DNA of 64,000 nucleotides from Sporosarcina sp. ZBG7A (GCF_000813425.1 NZ_JWIB01000021.1:29344-93343); one strand, 5' to 3'; positions 55,362 to 64,000 are shown, counted from the first letter of the stretch. Notes: generated by a model not told the origin, from the sequence alone. Program-made: numbers and translations.

Positions 55362-55907
55362 TTATCTCCAACATTTTTTCAATTTCCCCTTCTGTTTTGG
55401 ATCCTCTTCAGTTTCTATTAATTGGATTCCTAACTTCTCAATATCTTTATCCTGAGTGACCTCAAACAATTTTCGTAATCCTTTAATAATATCACTTCGA
55501 ATCATCGTAGGATGCACGCCATTTGAAGCATTATAAAAGCGATCCGATAAGTAATCATCAACCATTTTTTTCTGCTTGTCACCTCCAAGCGCTATTTTCC
55601 AAAAAGACTGTAATGCATGTCTAGCAGTAACAAATTTCTCATCCTCTGCAACAGCACAGAGAGATGAGAAATTATCTAAAATACGATTATCCGGATCACT
55701 TTTAGCAAGCCCTGCTAGGAACTGTGCTCCACGGGCACGATTATGAGGATCCTTATCATGCAGCCATTCAGCAAAAAGATCCCAAACTTCATATGCCCAA
55801 TCAACAGGTTCCACAATTTCCTCTTGAATAGTTAGGAATGCTTCATACTGTTTCGTCTTGTCTGAATCACTGAGTTGCTTTATATAGTGATGGATAGAAT
55901 ATTCCAT
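55362..55907 (-). CDS. HEAT-repeat-like protein, function unknown
   Basis: 181 residues, all-helical by composition, with three to four helix pairs resembling HEAT/armadillo repeats (WDLFAEWLHDKDPHNRARGA, FLAGLAKSDPDNRILDNF, SDIIKGLRKLFEVTQDKD). No catalytic motif, signal peptide or membrane segment is seen. Proteins of this type are often scaffolds. The gene is followed at 50-bp distance by the PH-like membrane protein gene and preceded by the GNAT gene; the spacing is compatible with an operon but not proof. Confidence 0.65.
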   Translation of the reverse strand: MEYSIHHYIKQLSDSDKTKQYEAFLTIQEEIVEPVDWAYEVWDLFAEWLHDKDPHNRARGAQFLAGLAKSDPDNRILDNFSSLCAVAEDEKFVTARHALQSFWKIALGGDKQKKMVDDYLSDRFYNASNGVHPTMIRSDIIKGLRKLFEVTQDKDIEKLGIQLIETEEDPKQKGKLKKCWR

Positions 55908-55928
55908 ATTTAATAATCTAACTCCTTA

Positions 55929-56381
55929 TTAATTAAATGCCATACGATGTGTTGTTTCCGAAGCGGAATCATCAAATTCAAAACCATTATGACGATAAAA
56001 AGCATCAGCTTTAGACGACTCTGTTTTAACAGTCAACTCATGAAACTCGCTTCGTGCATGCTCAACAATTTCTTTCAGTAACAACGATCCCGCACCGTTT
56101 CTGCGTTCATTCGCTTCCACGTAAAAACGCTGTAGTCGCCCAGTCTCGGAATCTCCTCCAGGAACCGGAAAGCGATTGACGCCTCCAATGGCTACTACTT
56201 TCCCTTGCTCATCTTTCACACAATACAAAGCTTCCCCTGGATCGGAGAATGTATTAATGCCGTCTTTATAATCTTCTGCAAGTCGTGTCAAAAAACGATA
56301 TCCTTCTTCTTCGCTTTCAGAAATAAGTGATTCGATATTAAGTTTCGTCAAGTCTTGAACTGTTTCCACTACGTATGTCAT
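55929..56381 (-). CDS. GNAT family N-acetyltransferase
   Basis: 150 residues. The acetyl-CoA-binding motif A is visible as RFYVEANERRNGAGSLLLKEIVEHA (near 85-109), written here as the R-R-N-G-A-G turn, and motif B as AFYRHNGFEFDDSASETTHRM near 127-147. It should acetylate a small-molecule or protein amine; the substrate cannot be told from sequence. The ATG at 56381 follows AGAGGAGCG. It is the first of three small genes on the same strand. Confidence 0.9.
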   Translation of the reverse strand: MTYVVETVQDLTKLNIESLISESEEEGYRFLTRLAEDYKDGINTFSDPGEALYCVKDEQGKVVAIGGVNRFPVPGGDSETGRLQRFYVEANERRNGAGSLLLKEIVEHARSEFHELTVKTESSKADAFYRHNGFEFDDSASETTHRMAFN

Positions 56382-56516
56382 ATCACTCGCTCCTCTACTA
56401 TTAAATTAGATACACGTTCTACTTTATTGTCATTCTACAAAACGGGTGAAAATTCCTTCTTTTTAGAATAATGTTGAACCATAAGCTAAGTTAGATAAAG
56501 TAGTCATCCATCCAAG

Positions 56517-57818
56517 TTATGCAAGTACCGCAGCTTTATTCAATGCCTCAGCAGACGACGCAACTTCAGCAGTTGACGATTTTATCTCCATAACGCCATT
56601 AATTACTTCGTCCATTTGTTGTTGCACAGTCAATACAAGGGACCCACTTCTTTCAATAGCATTCACGACATCATGAAACGATGCATTCGTTAGCTCAGAT
56701 GCGGTTGCACCTTCACGTACTGCATGATTTACAGCGTTCAAATCATCAAGAACTTGTCCTTTATATTGATTTGAATTTGAAATGAGTTTTTGAATTTCAG
56801 TAACTGAATGCTTCGTTTGTTCAGCAAGTTTTCGCACCTCTTGGGATACGATCGCAAATCCTTTACCATGTTCACCCGCACGTGCCGCTTCGATTGCAGA
56901 GTTCAGCGATAGTAAGTTCGTTTGGTCAGCAATCTTTTGAACTATACCAATAACAGATGCAATTTTATCTGAAGCCTCTCCTAGTTGCTCAATACTTTCC
57001 ATCATACTCTTTGTATATGTTTCAATCGCTTCAATTTTCTCCAATAAATTCGTAAGACGAACTTGACCTTCACTAACAGATGTCTTGGCAAACTCGGCTT
57101 GCTCATTGCTATCTGTTGTAGTTACATTCACCTGACGAATGGTCGTACTCAACATTTCAGCAGATGCTTGAGTCTGTTCTGCCAAAGCTACCAATCCTTC
57201 ACTAACTTCCAGCATGGTGTTTTTAAGGTCAGCTTTCCCACTTTGAAATTGTTCATTTAATTTCATTTGAGTTTCATCGTCATATGCTTCTAAAACAAGC
57301 TGTTGCTCAAAGCTTATCATCTTGTTAATTGCCGAAAGTAGTAAATGGATTTCTTGTGTATTATCCATCTCTCTGCAGACGATACCCAATAAGGTGTTCT
57401 GAAGGTTTTGGAACGCTCCCATGTAGGATGAAGGAGGTAATCCAATTGAGTAATGAGCTTTCGCAATTCGAAGTTGTTTTTGGATGAACGCATCATTGAT
57501 AACCCCATCAAACATTTCGATAACATGCTTCTTCAATGTCTCTCTTAACCATTCTTTTGTCGTATGTCGCTCGATCATTTCTTTTAATTCACTCACCTGT
57601 AAAATCGTACCGTAAAAATTATCGACCAACTCGTCTCCGTGCGTTAAAATCATTGGCTGAATCGACTTGATCAATTTCAAATCCTCTTCTGTAATATGTA
57701 TCATTTTTAATTTCTTAATGATTTCCTTGTCTTCTACTCGAATTTCCACATTCATAGTTCTTGAAATTTCAATCACCTTTGGCATCATTTTTGCTTTGTT
57801 CGCACTAAAAAACATCAT
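56517..57818 (-). CDS. hemAT: Haem-based aerotactic transducer HemAT
   Basis: 433 residues from the ATG at 57818, six bases after GGAGGAG; the open frame to 57911 is an overextension. The N-terminal globin-coupled sensor (about 25-180) has the proximal haem histidine H122 in IAKAHYSIGLPPSSYMGAF and a distal tyrosine Y69 in VDNFYGTIL. The C-terminal chemoreceptor signalling domain contains IADQTNLLSLNSAIEAARAGEHGKGFAIVS. There are no membrane helices, so it is a soluble oxygen sensor feeding CheA. It is a single gene, flanked by non-chemotaxis genes. Confidence 0.93.
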   Translation of the reverse strand: MMFFSANKAKMMPKVIEISRTMNVEIRVEDKEIIKKLKMIHITEEDLKLIKSIQPMILTHGDELVDNFYGTILQVSELKEMIERHTTKEWLRETLKKHVIEMFDGVINDAFIQKQLRIAKAHYSIGLPPSSYMGAFQNLQNTLLGIVCREMDNTQEIHLLLSAINKMISFEQQLVLEAYDDETQMKLNEQFQSGKADLKNTMLEVSEGLVALAEQTQASAEMLSTTIRQVNVTTTDSNEQAEFAKTSVSEGQVRLTNLLEKIEAIETYTKSMMESIEQLGEASDKIASVIGIVQKIADQTNLLSLNSAIEAARAGEHGKGFAIVSQEVRKLAEQTKHSVTEIQKLISNSNQYKGQVLDDLNAVNHAVREGATASELTNASFHDVVNAIERSGSLVLTVQQQMDEVINGVMEIKSSTAEVASSAEALNKAAVLA

Positions 57819-58072
57819 AACGTTCTCCTCCATATTACTCAGCGACAGAGGCAAGCTGTCGTAACCAAGTTTATAAAACGGGCTGACAGATATGCTTTTT
57901 TGACTAAGCATTAAAAGTATAGGACACTTCTAGCGATAAAAGATCACTTTATTGCTGTATTTTCCCATCTATTGTTATTATTTCTCTATTGCTCTAGTAA
58001 AACCCTTTAATTCATAGGCCAATTTACACAAATTCAACATTTCGAGGAACATCTATTTGTTAAACAGCAAAT
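57819..58072. other. Intergenic gap upstream of hemAT without a recognised gene
   Basis: Together with the inverted repeat that follows, this makes a 310-bp gene-free stretch. It is AT-rich, with a run of TATTG-containing segments at 57950-57995. A TATACT box on the minus strand near 57917-57922 could be the hemAT -10, but I found no convincing -35 or chemotaxis sigma-D promoter. Confidence 0.5.
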
Positions 58073-58126
58073 AGAGAGGAACCTATACCATGTATCTGGT
58101 CAGATACATGGTATAGGTTCCTCTCT
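58073..58126 (-). terminator. Perfect 26-bp inverted repeat after the YetF-like gene (probable terminator)
   Basis: Arms 58073-58098 and 58101-58126 are exact reverse complements with only GT between them. It starts two bases after the stop codon at 58129. On the minus strand it is followed by ATTTGC, so there is no proper U-tract. It should form an unusually long hairpin that ends the transcript or protects its 3' end. Confidence 0.7.
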
Positions 58127-58128
58127 CA

Positions 58129-58845
58129 TTAATTATCTTTTGCTGTCCTCTCGTCAATATGCAAGTCTCCATTCCCTTGAATCTCCGCATAAAAGACTTG
58201 ATCGACTCGATTGATTCCTTTCTTTTTAAGCTGTTCATACACCCATTGCTCCGTTAAGTTAAGCTCCGCTAAATTTTCCAAAATGAGTTCTCCATCTGAA
58301 ATAATTTCAGTAGGAATGTATTTGGGTTCTCTTGTAGATGCTTTTACATCAGCTTTTGTTGCATTTTCTAGGGCAGTCCGTTTCATGACACTTAAATTAC
58401 CGTTGACTTCAAAAATGGCATAGTACACGTCTTTTATCGAAAAAATGCTTTGTTCACGTAAAAGCATATTGACGTCATTGAGATCGAGACGTGCTTTCCG
58501 TAACGAACCTTCCTCAATCTTTCCATTCCGGATAATTATAATCGGTTTATCATCTAACAGGATACGTGCTTTTTTGGATTTCATCGCAATATAATTCATT
58601 ACAATCGTCAAAATAGCCCACCAAATCATCGCAAGTAGCCCGTTCATAAATGGCGTCTCCGATTCTCCTGCGATATCAGCTGCAATAGATCCTATCGTGA
58701 TTCCAGTTACGTAATGGAAGAATGTCAGTTGGGAAATTTGTTTTTTCCCCATGAAACGAGCCAATAAGAGGAGCACCAGAAAAGCAAGTGTCGTGCGCAA
58801 GATCATTTCCCAGAAATCGACTTTAAAGAAATCGGTATGTTCCAT
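58129..58845 (-). CDS. DUF421/YetF-family membrane protein
   Basis: 238 residues. Three membrane segments in the first ~90 residues (TTLAFLVLLLLARFMGKKQISQL and onward) are followed by two soluble YetF-type domains containing IIIIRNGKIEEGSLRKARLDLNDV and LREQSIFSIKDVYYAIFEVNGNLSV. The family (YetF, YrbG, YkjA) is common in spore formers; some members support germinant-receptor function in spores. The ATG at 58845 lies 11 bases after GGAGGTG. It is probably cotranscribed with, or read through from, the two-component genes upstream. Confidence 0.88.
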   Translation of the reverse strand: MEHTDFFKVDFWEMILRTTLAFLVLLLLARFMGKKQISQLTFFHYVTGITIGSIAADIAGESETPFMNGLLAMIWWAILTIVMNYIAMKSKKARILLDDKPIIIIRNGKIEEGSLRKARLDLNDVNMLLREQSIFSIKDVYYAIFEVNGNLSVMKRTALENATKADVKASTREPKYIPTEIISDGELILENLAELNLTEQWVYEQLKKKGINRVDQVFYAEIQGNGDLHIDERTAKDN

Positions 58846-58914
58846 AGTGCAATCGCACCTCCGTATAAAAAGAAGTATGCGCCTGATCTATAGAACCAAT
58901 ACGTTTTATTATTA

Positions 58915-60648
58915 TTATCTAAGGGAAGATGCAAGGTGAATACGAACTGTAGTCCCTTCGGTTTCCGAAGAATGGACATGTACTCCATACTTTTTACCAT
59001 AATAGAGTTTAATACGCTCATCTACATTACGAATGCCGACTCCGCCAAGTTTCGTTGTTTTCTTAGTTTTTTCATCATTCATGTCAACTACGTGAAATCC
59101 ATCTCCATTATCACGGACAGTCAGAAACAACTCATCTCCCTCTGAAGTGGCAGAAATATTGATAACACCCTGGCGAGAAAGTCCACGTATGCCATGATAG
59201 AGAGCGTTCTCTACGATAGGCTGAACAATTAGTTTCGGCATTTCAATATCCCTTACCGTCTCGTCACAGTGGATGTCATACTTCAACTTATCCCCGTACC
59301 GTTCTTTTTGGATGAACAAATACCGTTCGACGTGTTGTAATTCGTTCTCTACCGTCGTCAACTCGCTCCCGCCACTCAGTGACAATCTGAAAAATGACGC
59401 CAGCGCTTTCGTCAGATCGATCACTTTTTCATGATCACCAAACTCCGCCATCCATACGATCGTATCGAGTGTGTTGTATAGAAAATGAGGGTTAATCTGA
59501 CTATGCAACGCACTGATTTCCGATGTCCGAAGATGCTTTTCCTTTTCCTTAATCTCCTCCATCAGCTTATCGATTTTGTGCGTCATCGTATTGAAATGAC
59601 GCGTCAGATTTTGCGCCTCGTAACATCCTTTCGCATCGACCGGAATTTCCTTCAACCCCGTTTCAATATCCCGCATCGCCTGTTCCAGTTTCTGAAATGG
59701 CGCCGTGATCCGACCCGCAAAGACATACACGCTTGTTGCTGCTATCAAAAGCAACGCAATGCCGACCCATACGAAGATTTCAAGCAGCTGTTGCTTGATG
59801 GCAAGAAGACTGTCTTGAGACGAGATACTGACGAGCATCCAGTCTGCATTTTTCAACGAATGAGTATACGTCAACGTATTTTCTTTGGAATCATAGCCCG
59901 CTTGGTCATCTACAATCGCTTGCAACTCGCGTTTTTTATCGTCATTTTTGAAATAGGACGGGTCTTCATGATAAACGACTTCCTGGTTTTCGTTGAGGAT
60001 GAACGAAAATCCCGCTTTTCCGAGATCCAAGTCCGCCAAATAGTCTTCAATCACTTCATAATCTAGATCTATGAGCAGCACGCCGCGGTTTTCCCCAGCT
60101 GTATCAATGATTTCCCGACTGATTGAGATAACCCATGTGTCTTTATCCATCGTAAAATCTTGCATGCGGGCAGAAGTTAAGAATGCTTGGCCACCATTCA
60201 TAATCGCCGACCGATACCACGTTTCCTGCATCATATTCGTCGATTTACTCATCGTCAAACCCGCTTCGTTGGACAAAATCTGCCCATCTTTACTCACAAT
60301 GATAATCGATTTGATGAATTCATCGGAATCGAGCGTTGTATCGATCGTTTTCAATAGGTCACTTTTGACTTCTGGTGCGCGAACGGAATCTGATAAGTAG
60401 CTGACGAGTTGAGGATTTTCTGCGAGTAAACTCGACACTGCATTCAGCCGATCAATATACAAATCGAGATACATGCCGCTTTGGTTCACAGAGGACTTAG
60501 TACTTTTCGCAGACTCGCTCAATAGAATCGAAGAAATGCTTGCGTAAAGAATCCCCGCCATCAGCAACAATGTCAATCCGCTTGCTAGTATATAATGAAG
60601 GGCAATTTGTACACGTAATTTTTTGTAGGTATTCGCTCGATTCTTCAT
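58915..60648 (-). CDS. Sensor histidine kinase, YesM type
   Basis: 577 residues. Membrane helix about 12-34; a large extracytoplasmic dCache-like sensor (about 40-280, with GVLLIDLDYEVIEDYLADLDLG); second helix about 285-308; HAMP (312-365, PFQKLEQAMRDIETGL); a His_kinase domain with the phospho-His in SALHSQINPHFLYNTLDTIVWM (near 391); and a HATPase with VENALYHGIRG, DNGDGF and GGVGIRNVDERI. Kinases of this class in Firmicutes usually sense carbohydrates or related nutrients. It overlaps the response-regulator gene by four bases. Confidence 0.94.
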   Translation of the reverse strand: MKNRANTYKKLRVQIALHYILASGLTLLLMAGILYASISSILLSESAKSTKSSVNQSGMYLDLYIDRLNAVSSLLAENPQLVSYLSDSVRAPEVKSDLLKTIDTTLDSDEFIKSIIIVSKDGQILSNEAGLTMSKSTNMMQETWYRSAIMNGGQAFLTSARMQDFTMDKDTWVISISREIIDTAGENRGVLLIDLDYEVIEDYLADLDLGKAGFSFILNENQEVVYHEDPSYFKNDDKKRELQAIVDDQAGYDSKENTLTYTHSLKNADWMLVSISSQDSLLAIKQQLLEIFVWVGIALLLIAATSVYVFAGRITAPFQKLEQAMRDIETGLKEIPVDAKGCYEAQNLTRHFNTMTHKIDKLMEEIKEKEKHLRTSEISALHSQINPHFLYNTLDTIVWMAEFGDHEKVIDLTKALASFFRLSLSGGSELTTVENELQHVERYLFIQKERYGDKLKYDIHCDETVRDIEMPKLIVQPIVENALYHGIRGLSRQGVINISATSEGDELFLTVRDNGDGFHVVDMNDEKTKKTTKLGGVGIRNVDERIKLYYGKKYGVHVHSSETEGTTVRIHLASSLR

Positions 60649-61415
60649 TCTCTAGACTTCTCCTTAAACTGATTGGGAGACAACGAAAACCGCTTCTTAA
60701 ATGCAGCGCTGAAATAATTCGGGTCATCAAATCCAACGGAAGCCGCGATTTCATACATTTTCATGTCCGTGCTTAACAAAAGCAATTTTGCCCGATCGAG
60801 TCGAACTGCGATCATATACTGTTGGAACGTTGTGCCAAATAGTTGCTTAAACAACGTACTGACATATGATGTGCTCAGTGCAAGCTTCGATGCGAGCGTC
60901 GCAAGCGAAAACTCGATATTGTCGATATTCGTATTGATTTCCTGCTGGATTTGATATTTGTATCCTGTCGTTTCTTCTTCGCTATCTGTTAACTGAATGA
61001 GTCCATCTACCAGTTTTGTCACTTCTTGTTGACGATGAGCTTCTTGGACTTTACCAATCAGTTTTTGTAACAGTTCTTGAATGTCATTTTTAGAAACGGG
61101 CTTTAGCACATAATCGTCGACTCCTGTTTTGAGCGCCGCCACTGCATAGTCGAAATAGTCGTATCCCGTGATCATCGCGATCTTCACATCCGGCTTCAAC
61201 GCTTTCGCAGCGGACGCGAAATCCAGCCCATTCATTTTCGGCATGTTGATGTCTGCAAGGACAAGATCGGGTTTGTGCGTTTTAAACAATTCAAGTGCCT
61301 CTTCCCCATTAGCCGCTTCGAGAACTTCATTAATCGATAGCGCGTCAAAATCGACAAATGAACGAATGCCCCGGATCAGAATGGGTTCATCGTCTACTAC
61401 AAGTAACGTGTACAT
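60645..61415 (-). CDS. Response regulator with AraC-type DNA-binding domain, YesN type
   Basis: 256 residues. The receiver domain (1-120) has the acidic pair VVDDEP, phospho-acceptor D55 in LVLADINMPKMNG, and K105 in DYVLKPVSK. The C-terminal AraC/XylS domain carries two helix-turn-helix units (STSYVSTLFKQLFGTTFQQYM and YEIAASVGFDDPNYFSAAFKK). It is first in an operon with its kinase; the target genes are not adjacent, since no transporter or catabolic gene is in view. ATG at 61415 behind AAAGGAGACG. Confidence 0.95.
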   Translation of the reverse strand: MYTLLVVDDEPILIRGIRSFVDFDALSINEVLEAANGEEALELFKTHKPDLVLADINMPKMNGLDFASAAKALKPDVKIAMITGYDYFDYAVAALKTGVDDYVLKPVSKNDIQELLQKLIGKVQEAHRQQEVTKLVDGLIQLTDSEEETTGYKYQIQQEINTNIDNIEFSLATLASKLALSTSYVSTLFKQLFGTTFQQYMIAVRLDRAKLLLLSTDMKMYEIAASVGFDDPNYFSAAFKKRFSLSPNQFKEKSRE

Positions 61416-61441
61416 AGGCGTCTCCTTTCATATGTAAAGGT

Positions 61442-61473
61442 AAAAAACGAAAGGCAGCAACAGCTACCTTCCG
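61442..61473 (-). terminator. Rho-independent terminator after msrAB
   Basis: Stem CGGAAGGTAGC/GCTGCCTTTCG with two G-U pairs, loop TGTT, followed on the minus strand by TTTTTT. Located about 20 bp after the msrAB stop. Confidence 0.85.
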
Positions 61474-61494
61474 CAGTCGTATTTCCAGTCTACC

Positions 61495-62622
61495 TTACTT
61501 CACAAGGCTTGTCAGATAGCCATAGCCTGCTTCTTCCATTTCATCTAGAGGCACAAAATCGATTGCCGCACTATTGATACAATAGCGCAAACCACCTTTG
61601 TCTTTCGGCCCATCATCAAACACGTGACCAAGGTGACTATCCCCAGCACGACTTCTCACTTCGATCCGCACCATGTTAAAACTCTTATCTTTATGCTCCG
61701 TTACGACTTCAGGAATAATCGGTTGCGTGAAACTTGGCCATCCGCATTGTGAATCATATTTGTCTTTTGATGAAAACAACGGTTCTCCCGTTGCAACGTC
61801 AATATAGATCCCGTCTTTGAATGTATCCCAGTACTTGTTTAAAAATGCCGCTTCCGTGTCGCTACCTTGCGTTACTTTGTATTGTGCTTCAGTCAGTTTC
61901 GCTTTCAACTCTTTGTCACTTGGCTTCGGATAGTCTGCCGGGTCTATCAAAGAAGGAATCTCTTGGTCTTCCAACGAATCGAATTCCACGTGGCAGTAGC
62001 CGTTTGGATTTTTCTCCAAGTAATCTTGATGATACTCTTCTGCCAATTTGTAGCTTGTTAGCGGCTCGACCTCGGTTACGATTTCATCGTTAAAACGCGT
62101 TTGTTGGTCAGTGACGACTTTCTCGATTACAGCTTTCTCTGCTGAATCTGTATAGAAGACACCCGAGCGGTATTGCGTACCTCGGTCATTGCCTTGTTTG
62201 TTCAACGATGTCGGATCAATAATCGTAAAGAAATGATCCAGGATTGTATTCAAATCAGTGCGCTCTGGCTCGTATTGCACATGAACGGTTTCCGCATGAC
62301 CTGTTTTACCAGCGACAACGTCTTCATAGATTGGATTTTCAGTAGTTCCGTTCGCATAGCCTGAAGTAACATCATAGACACCGTAAACACGTTCCATATA
62401 AGCTTCAACGCCCCAGAAACAACCACCCGCTAAGTAAATGTCTTTCAAGTTATTTTCATCGAAAGTCAAATTATCGTTCGGATTTTCAGGATATTTCGAA
62501 GAGGCTGCTGCGGTCAGTGAGCCTGTCGAATTGTCGGGTTCTTCCTTGGAGGCATTTCCAAGTGAACAGCCACCTAGAACTAACGCTAGTACAAGCAGTC
62601 CAAAAAGATAGTTCAATTTCAC
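61495..62622 (-). CDS. msrAB: Lipoprotein MsrAB, fused peptide methionine sulfoxide reductases A and B
   Basis: 375 residues, GTG start at 62622. The signal VLALVLGGC is a lipobox, so the enzyme is anchored on the outer face of the membrane (C19). MsrA domain (about 60-215): catalytic Cys in [12 protein letters not shown] near 73, with a resolving Cys in [10 protein letters not shown] near 203. MsrB domain (about 235-372): [13 protein letters not shown] near 292 and catalytic Cys in [14 protein letters not shown] near 348. It reduces both epimers of methionine sulfoxide in exported proteins. Last gene of ccdA-TlpA-msrAB, which supplies the electrons. Confidence 0.96.
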   Translation of the reverse strand: MKLNYLFGLLVLALVLGGCSLGNASKEEPDNSTGSLTAAASSKYPENPNDNLTFDENNLKDIYLAGGCFWGVEAYMERVYGVYDVTSGYANGTTENPIYEDVVAGKTGHAETVHVQYEPERTDLNTILDHFFTIIDPTSLNKQGNDRGTQYRSGVFYTDSAEKAVIEKVVTDQQTRFNDEIVTEVEPLTSYKLAEEYHQDYLEKNPNGYCHVEFDSLEDQEIPSLIDPADYPKPSDKELKAKLTEAQYKVTQGSDTEAAFLNKYWDTFKDGIYIDVATGEPLFSSKDKYDSQCGWPSFTQPIIPEVVTEHKDKSFNMVRIEVRSRAGDSHLGHVFDDGPKDKGGLRYCINSAAIDFVPLDEMEEAGYGYLTSLVK

Positions 62623-62641
62623 GATGCGTCTCCCCTTTGTT

Positions 62642-63139
62642 TTAGTTTAGTTGATCCATCATCTCTTTGATCTGATTATTCGATAACTGTCCGGCTTGTG
62701 TTTTAACGAGTTCCCCTTTTTTATTGATGAACGCAGATGTTGGATAGCCGCGTACTTCGAACTCTTTTACGAGATCTCCACCTTCATCCATTAGGACAGG
62801 TAAGTCTTGAACGTTTTCAACGCCTTTATACCATTTCACAAACGCATCTTTTTTCTTTTCGTTGTTGTATCCTGGTGCAACGACTGTCAATACTTCAAAA
62901 TCCGTGTCTTCTGCAGCAAGTGCATTCACTTCTTCAAGTCCCGCGAGACAGATTGGACACCAAGACGCCCAAAATTTCACGTAGACGTTTTTTCCTTCGT
63001 AATCTGCCAAGTTGACGGTGCTACCATCCAAGTCTTCCAGATTGTATAGCGAGTCTTCTGCTTCTCCGGATTTCTCACCAGATGAGCAAGCACCAAGGAC
63101 AATGACAACAGTGAGTAGAACAAGTAATTTTTTCAACAT
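62642..63139 (-). CDS. TlpA/ResA-like thioredoxin-fold lipoprotein
   Basis: 165 residues. The signal [15 protein letters not shown] contains a lipobox (acylated C18). The thioredoxin domain has [17 protein letters not shown] with the redox pair C-P-I-C (near 61-64) and the cis-proline loop [14 protein letters not shown] near 130. In the analogous pneumococcal operons the thioredoxin lipoprotein (Etrx) passes electrons from CcdA to MsrAB; the same job is likely here. ATG at 63139 behind GAAGGAGGATTT. Confidence 0.93.
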   Translation of the reverse strand: MLKKLLVLLTVVIVLGACSSGEKSGEAEDSLYNLEDLDGSTVNLADYEGKNVYVKFWASWCPICLAGLEEVNALAAEDTDFEVLTVVAPGYNNEKKKDAFVKWYKGVENVQDLPVLMDEGGDLVKEFEVRGYPTSAFINKKGELVKTQAGQLSNNQIKEMMDQLN

Positions 63140-63152
63140 GCCAAATCCTCCT

Positions 63153-63875
63153 TCATTGTGGAATAAGTGTTGTAAAGAAATTCAAGTTGTTCGTCATAAG
63201 GAAGAGTCCCATCACAACGATGATGATACCTCCGGCAACTTTGACTTTCCCTAAGTGGCGATTAAGCTTTTTCATGCGTTGTAGTAAGAAGTCCGAGAAA
63301 ATCGAAAGGATGAGAAATGGAATCAGCATACCGAGTGCATAGATGAGCATAAGAAACGCACCGTGTGCTGCTTGCCCTTCGTTCGCCGAAAGTCCAAGTA
63401 CGGCACCTAAAATCGGACCAATACAAGGCGTCCAACCGAAGCTAAACGTAAATCCGAGGAGATACGTTCCTAGAAAGTCACGTTTTCCACTTCGTTTCAA
63501 GTTCACTTTGTTTTCTCGTTCCAAGAACGGAATATGGAACAACCCGATTTGATGAAGTCCGAGTAACACAACGACAATTCCACAGATGGTGATGAAAGTT
63601 GTTGTGTTAATGAGTGCGCCTAATGCGCCTGCTCCAAATCCTAGAAGCACAAAGCTGGTTGATAAACCAAAGACAAAGATCATTGTTTTAACAATTAGTC
63701 TTGGATGGATACTGAATTTCCCTATCGTAATGAGGCGATTTTGGCGAGTGGATGCTGGGTCTCCTGAGGAGAGGATGGATACGTACACAGGCAATAGCGG
63801 CAAGATACAGGGAGAGAAAAAGGACAGAATCCCTGCCGCAAAGACACTGCTGAGTAATACTTGTTCGCCAATCAT
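63153..63875 (-). CDS. ccdA: Cytochrome c biogenesis/thiol-disulfide transmembrane protein CcdA
   Basis: 240 residues from the ATG at 63875 behind GGGAGGG; the frame extends to 63983 without similarity. Six membrane helices. The two redox cysteines are visible in FFSPCILPLLPVYVS (near 20) and SFGWTPCIGPILG (near 135). DsbD/CcdA proteins carry electrons from cytoplasmic thioredoxin across the membrane; here the partners are the TlpA-like lipoprotein and MsrAB encoded next in the operon. Confidence 0.95.
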   Translation of the reverse strand: MIGEQVLLSSVFAAGILSFFSPCILPLLPVYVSILSSGDPASTRQNRLITIGKFSIHPRLIVKTMIFVFGLSTSFVLLGFGAGALGALINTTTFITICGIVVVLLGLHQIGLFHIPFLERENKVNLKRSGKRDFLGTYLLGFTFSFGWTPCIGPILGAVLGLSANEGQAAHGAFLMLIYALGMLIPFLILSIFSDFLLQRMKKLNRHLGKVKVAGGIIIVVMGLFLMTNNLNFFTTLIPQ

Positions 63876-63975
63876 AATAAGTTCCCTCCCGTCGTAGTGT
63901 GTAGTTCTATTGTAGAGGGGTGCGGAAAGAAACCCTATAGACTGACGTTTGGAGTTTCTTAGAATTGATACGGTG

Positions 63976-64000
63976 AACCACAAAAAGACTGTCCCAAAAG
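63976..64000 (-). terminator. Partial terminator at the window edge
   Basis: On the minus strand GGGACAGTC followed by TTTTTGTGG is the 3' arm and U-tract of a terminator whose other arm lies beyond the window. It would end the gene upstream of ccdA. Confidence 0.5.

Noticed and set aside
57950..57995. Third tandem-repeat array (TATTG-containing segments)
   Set aside because: Spacing is irregular (about 17-21 bp) and only three segments are alike; simple AT-rich sequence is an adequate explanation.
63976..64000. Insertion sequence end at the right edge
   Set aside because: The GGGACAGTC-T5 motif is explained as half of an ordinary terminator; no terminal inverted repeat or transposase is visible.

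Overview
The window reads as a chromosomal segment of an endospore-forming member of the Bacillales, most likely of the Planococcaceae/Sporosarcina type. This rests on the moderate-to-low GC, the gene order (ruvBA, safA, pheA, obg, spo0B, rpmA, prp, rplU, spoIVFBA, minDC, mreDCB, radC, maf, folC, valS, hem operon, engB, lonA, clpX, tig) and the many sporulation genes. Nearly all genes lie on the minus strand, so the operons run from high to low coordinates. The identification comes from protein recognition and synteny only; no database search was possible.

Region 1 (1-17.4 kb) is a conserved Bacillus-like backbone: yajC (partial), tgt and queA (queuosine), ruvBA (Holliday junction), an APH-fold kinase next to the coat morphogenetic gene safA, pheA/pheB, obg, the phosphorelay gene spo0B, the L27-Prp-L21 ribosomal unit with its L21 leader, spoIVFBA, minDC, mreDCB, radC and maf. 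Several Bacillus subtilis neighbours are missing here: the nadABC/nifS/niaR block between pheA and safA, coxA and bofC.

Region 2 (17.5-33.6 kb) is the most distinctive part. A 13-gene type IV pilus operon (three minor-pilin-type proteins, a small membrane protein, a VanW/G5-like protein, PilB, PilT, PilC, major pilin, PilM, PilN, PilO, prepilin peptidase) lies between maf and folC. Directly upstream is a pair of paralogous membrane-bound GAF-GGDEF diguanylate cyclases. The PilB N-terminus carries two 24-residue MshEN-type motifs, a known c-di-GMP-binding module. The locus therefore looks like a self-contained c-di-GMP-tuned pilus system. One minor pilin carries nine ~20-residue repeats that look like a beta-solenoid.

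Region 3 (33.6-41 kb) holds folC, a divergent operon of two overlapping RimK-like ATP-grasp genes of unknown substrate, two arrays of degenerate 20-bp tandem repeats, valS with a T-box leader interrupted by a short interspersed palindromic element, a probable small membrane-protein gene, and a shortened spoVID homologue.

Region 4 (41-54.7 kb) holds the haem operon hemAXCDBL behind a perfect PerR-box sequence, then engB, lonA (no lonB), clpX, tig and a TPR gene. A second, diverged copy of the palindromic element lies between clpX and tig.

Region 5 (54.7-64 kb) leaves the Bacillus gene order. It contains a PH-like membrane protein, a HEAT-like protein, a GNAT acetyltransferase, the oxygen-sensing chemoreceptor HemAT, a YetF-type membrane protein, a YesM/YesN-type two-component system, and a ccdA-TlpA-msrAB operon expected to repair oxidised methionine outside the membrane. 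No tRNA, rRNA, CRISPR array, transposase or prophage gene was seen.
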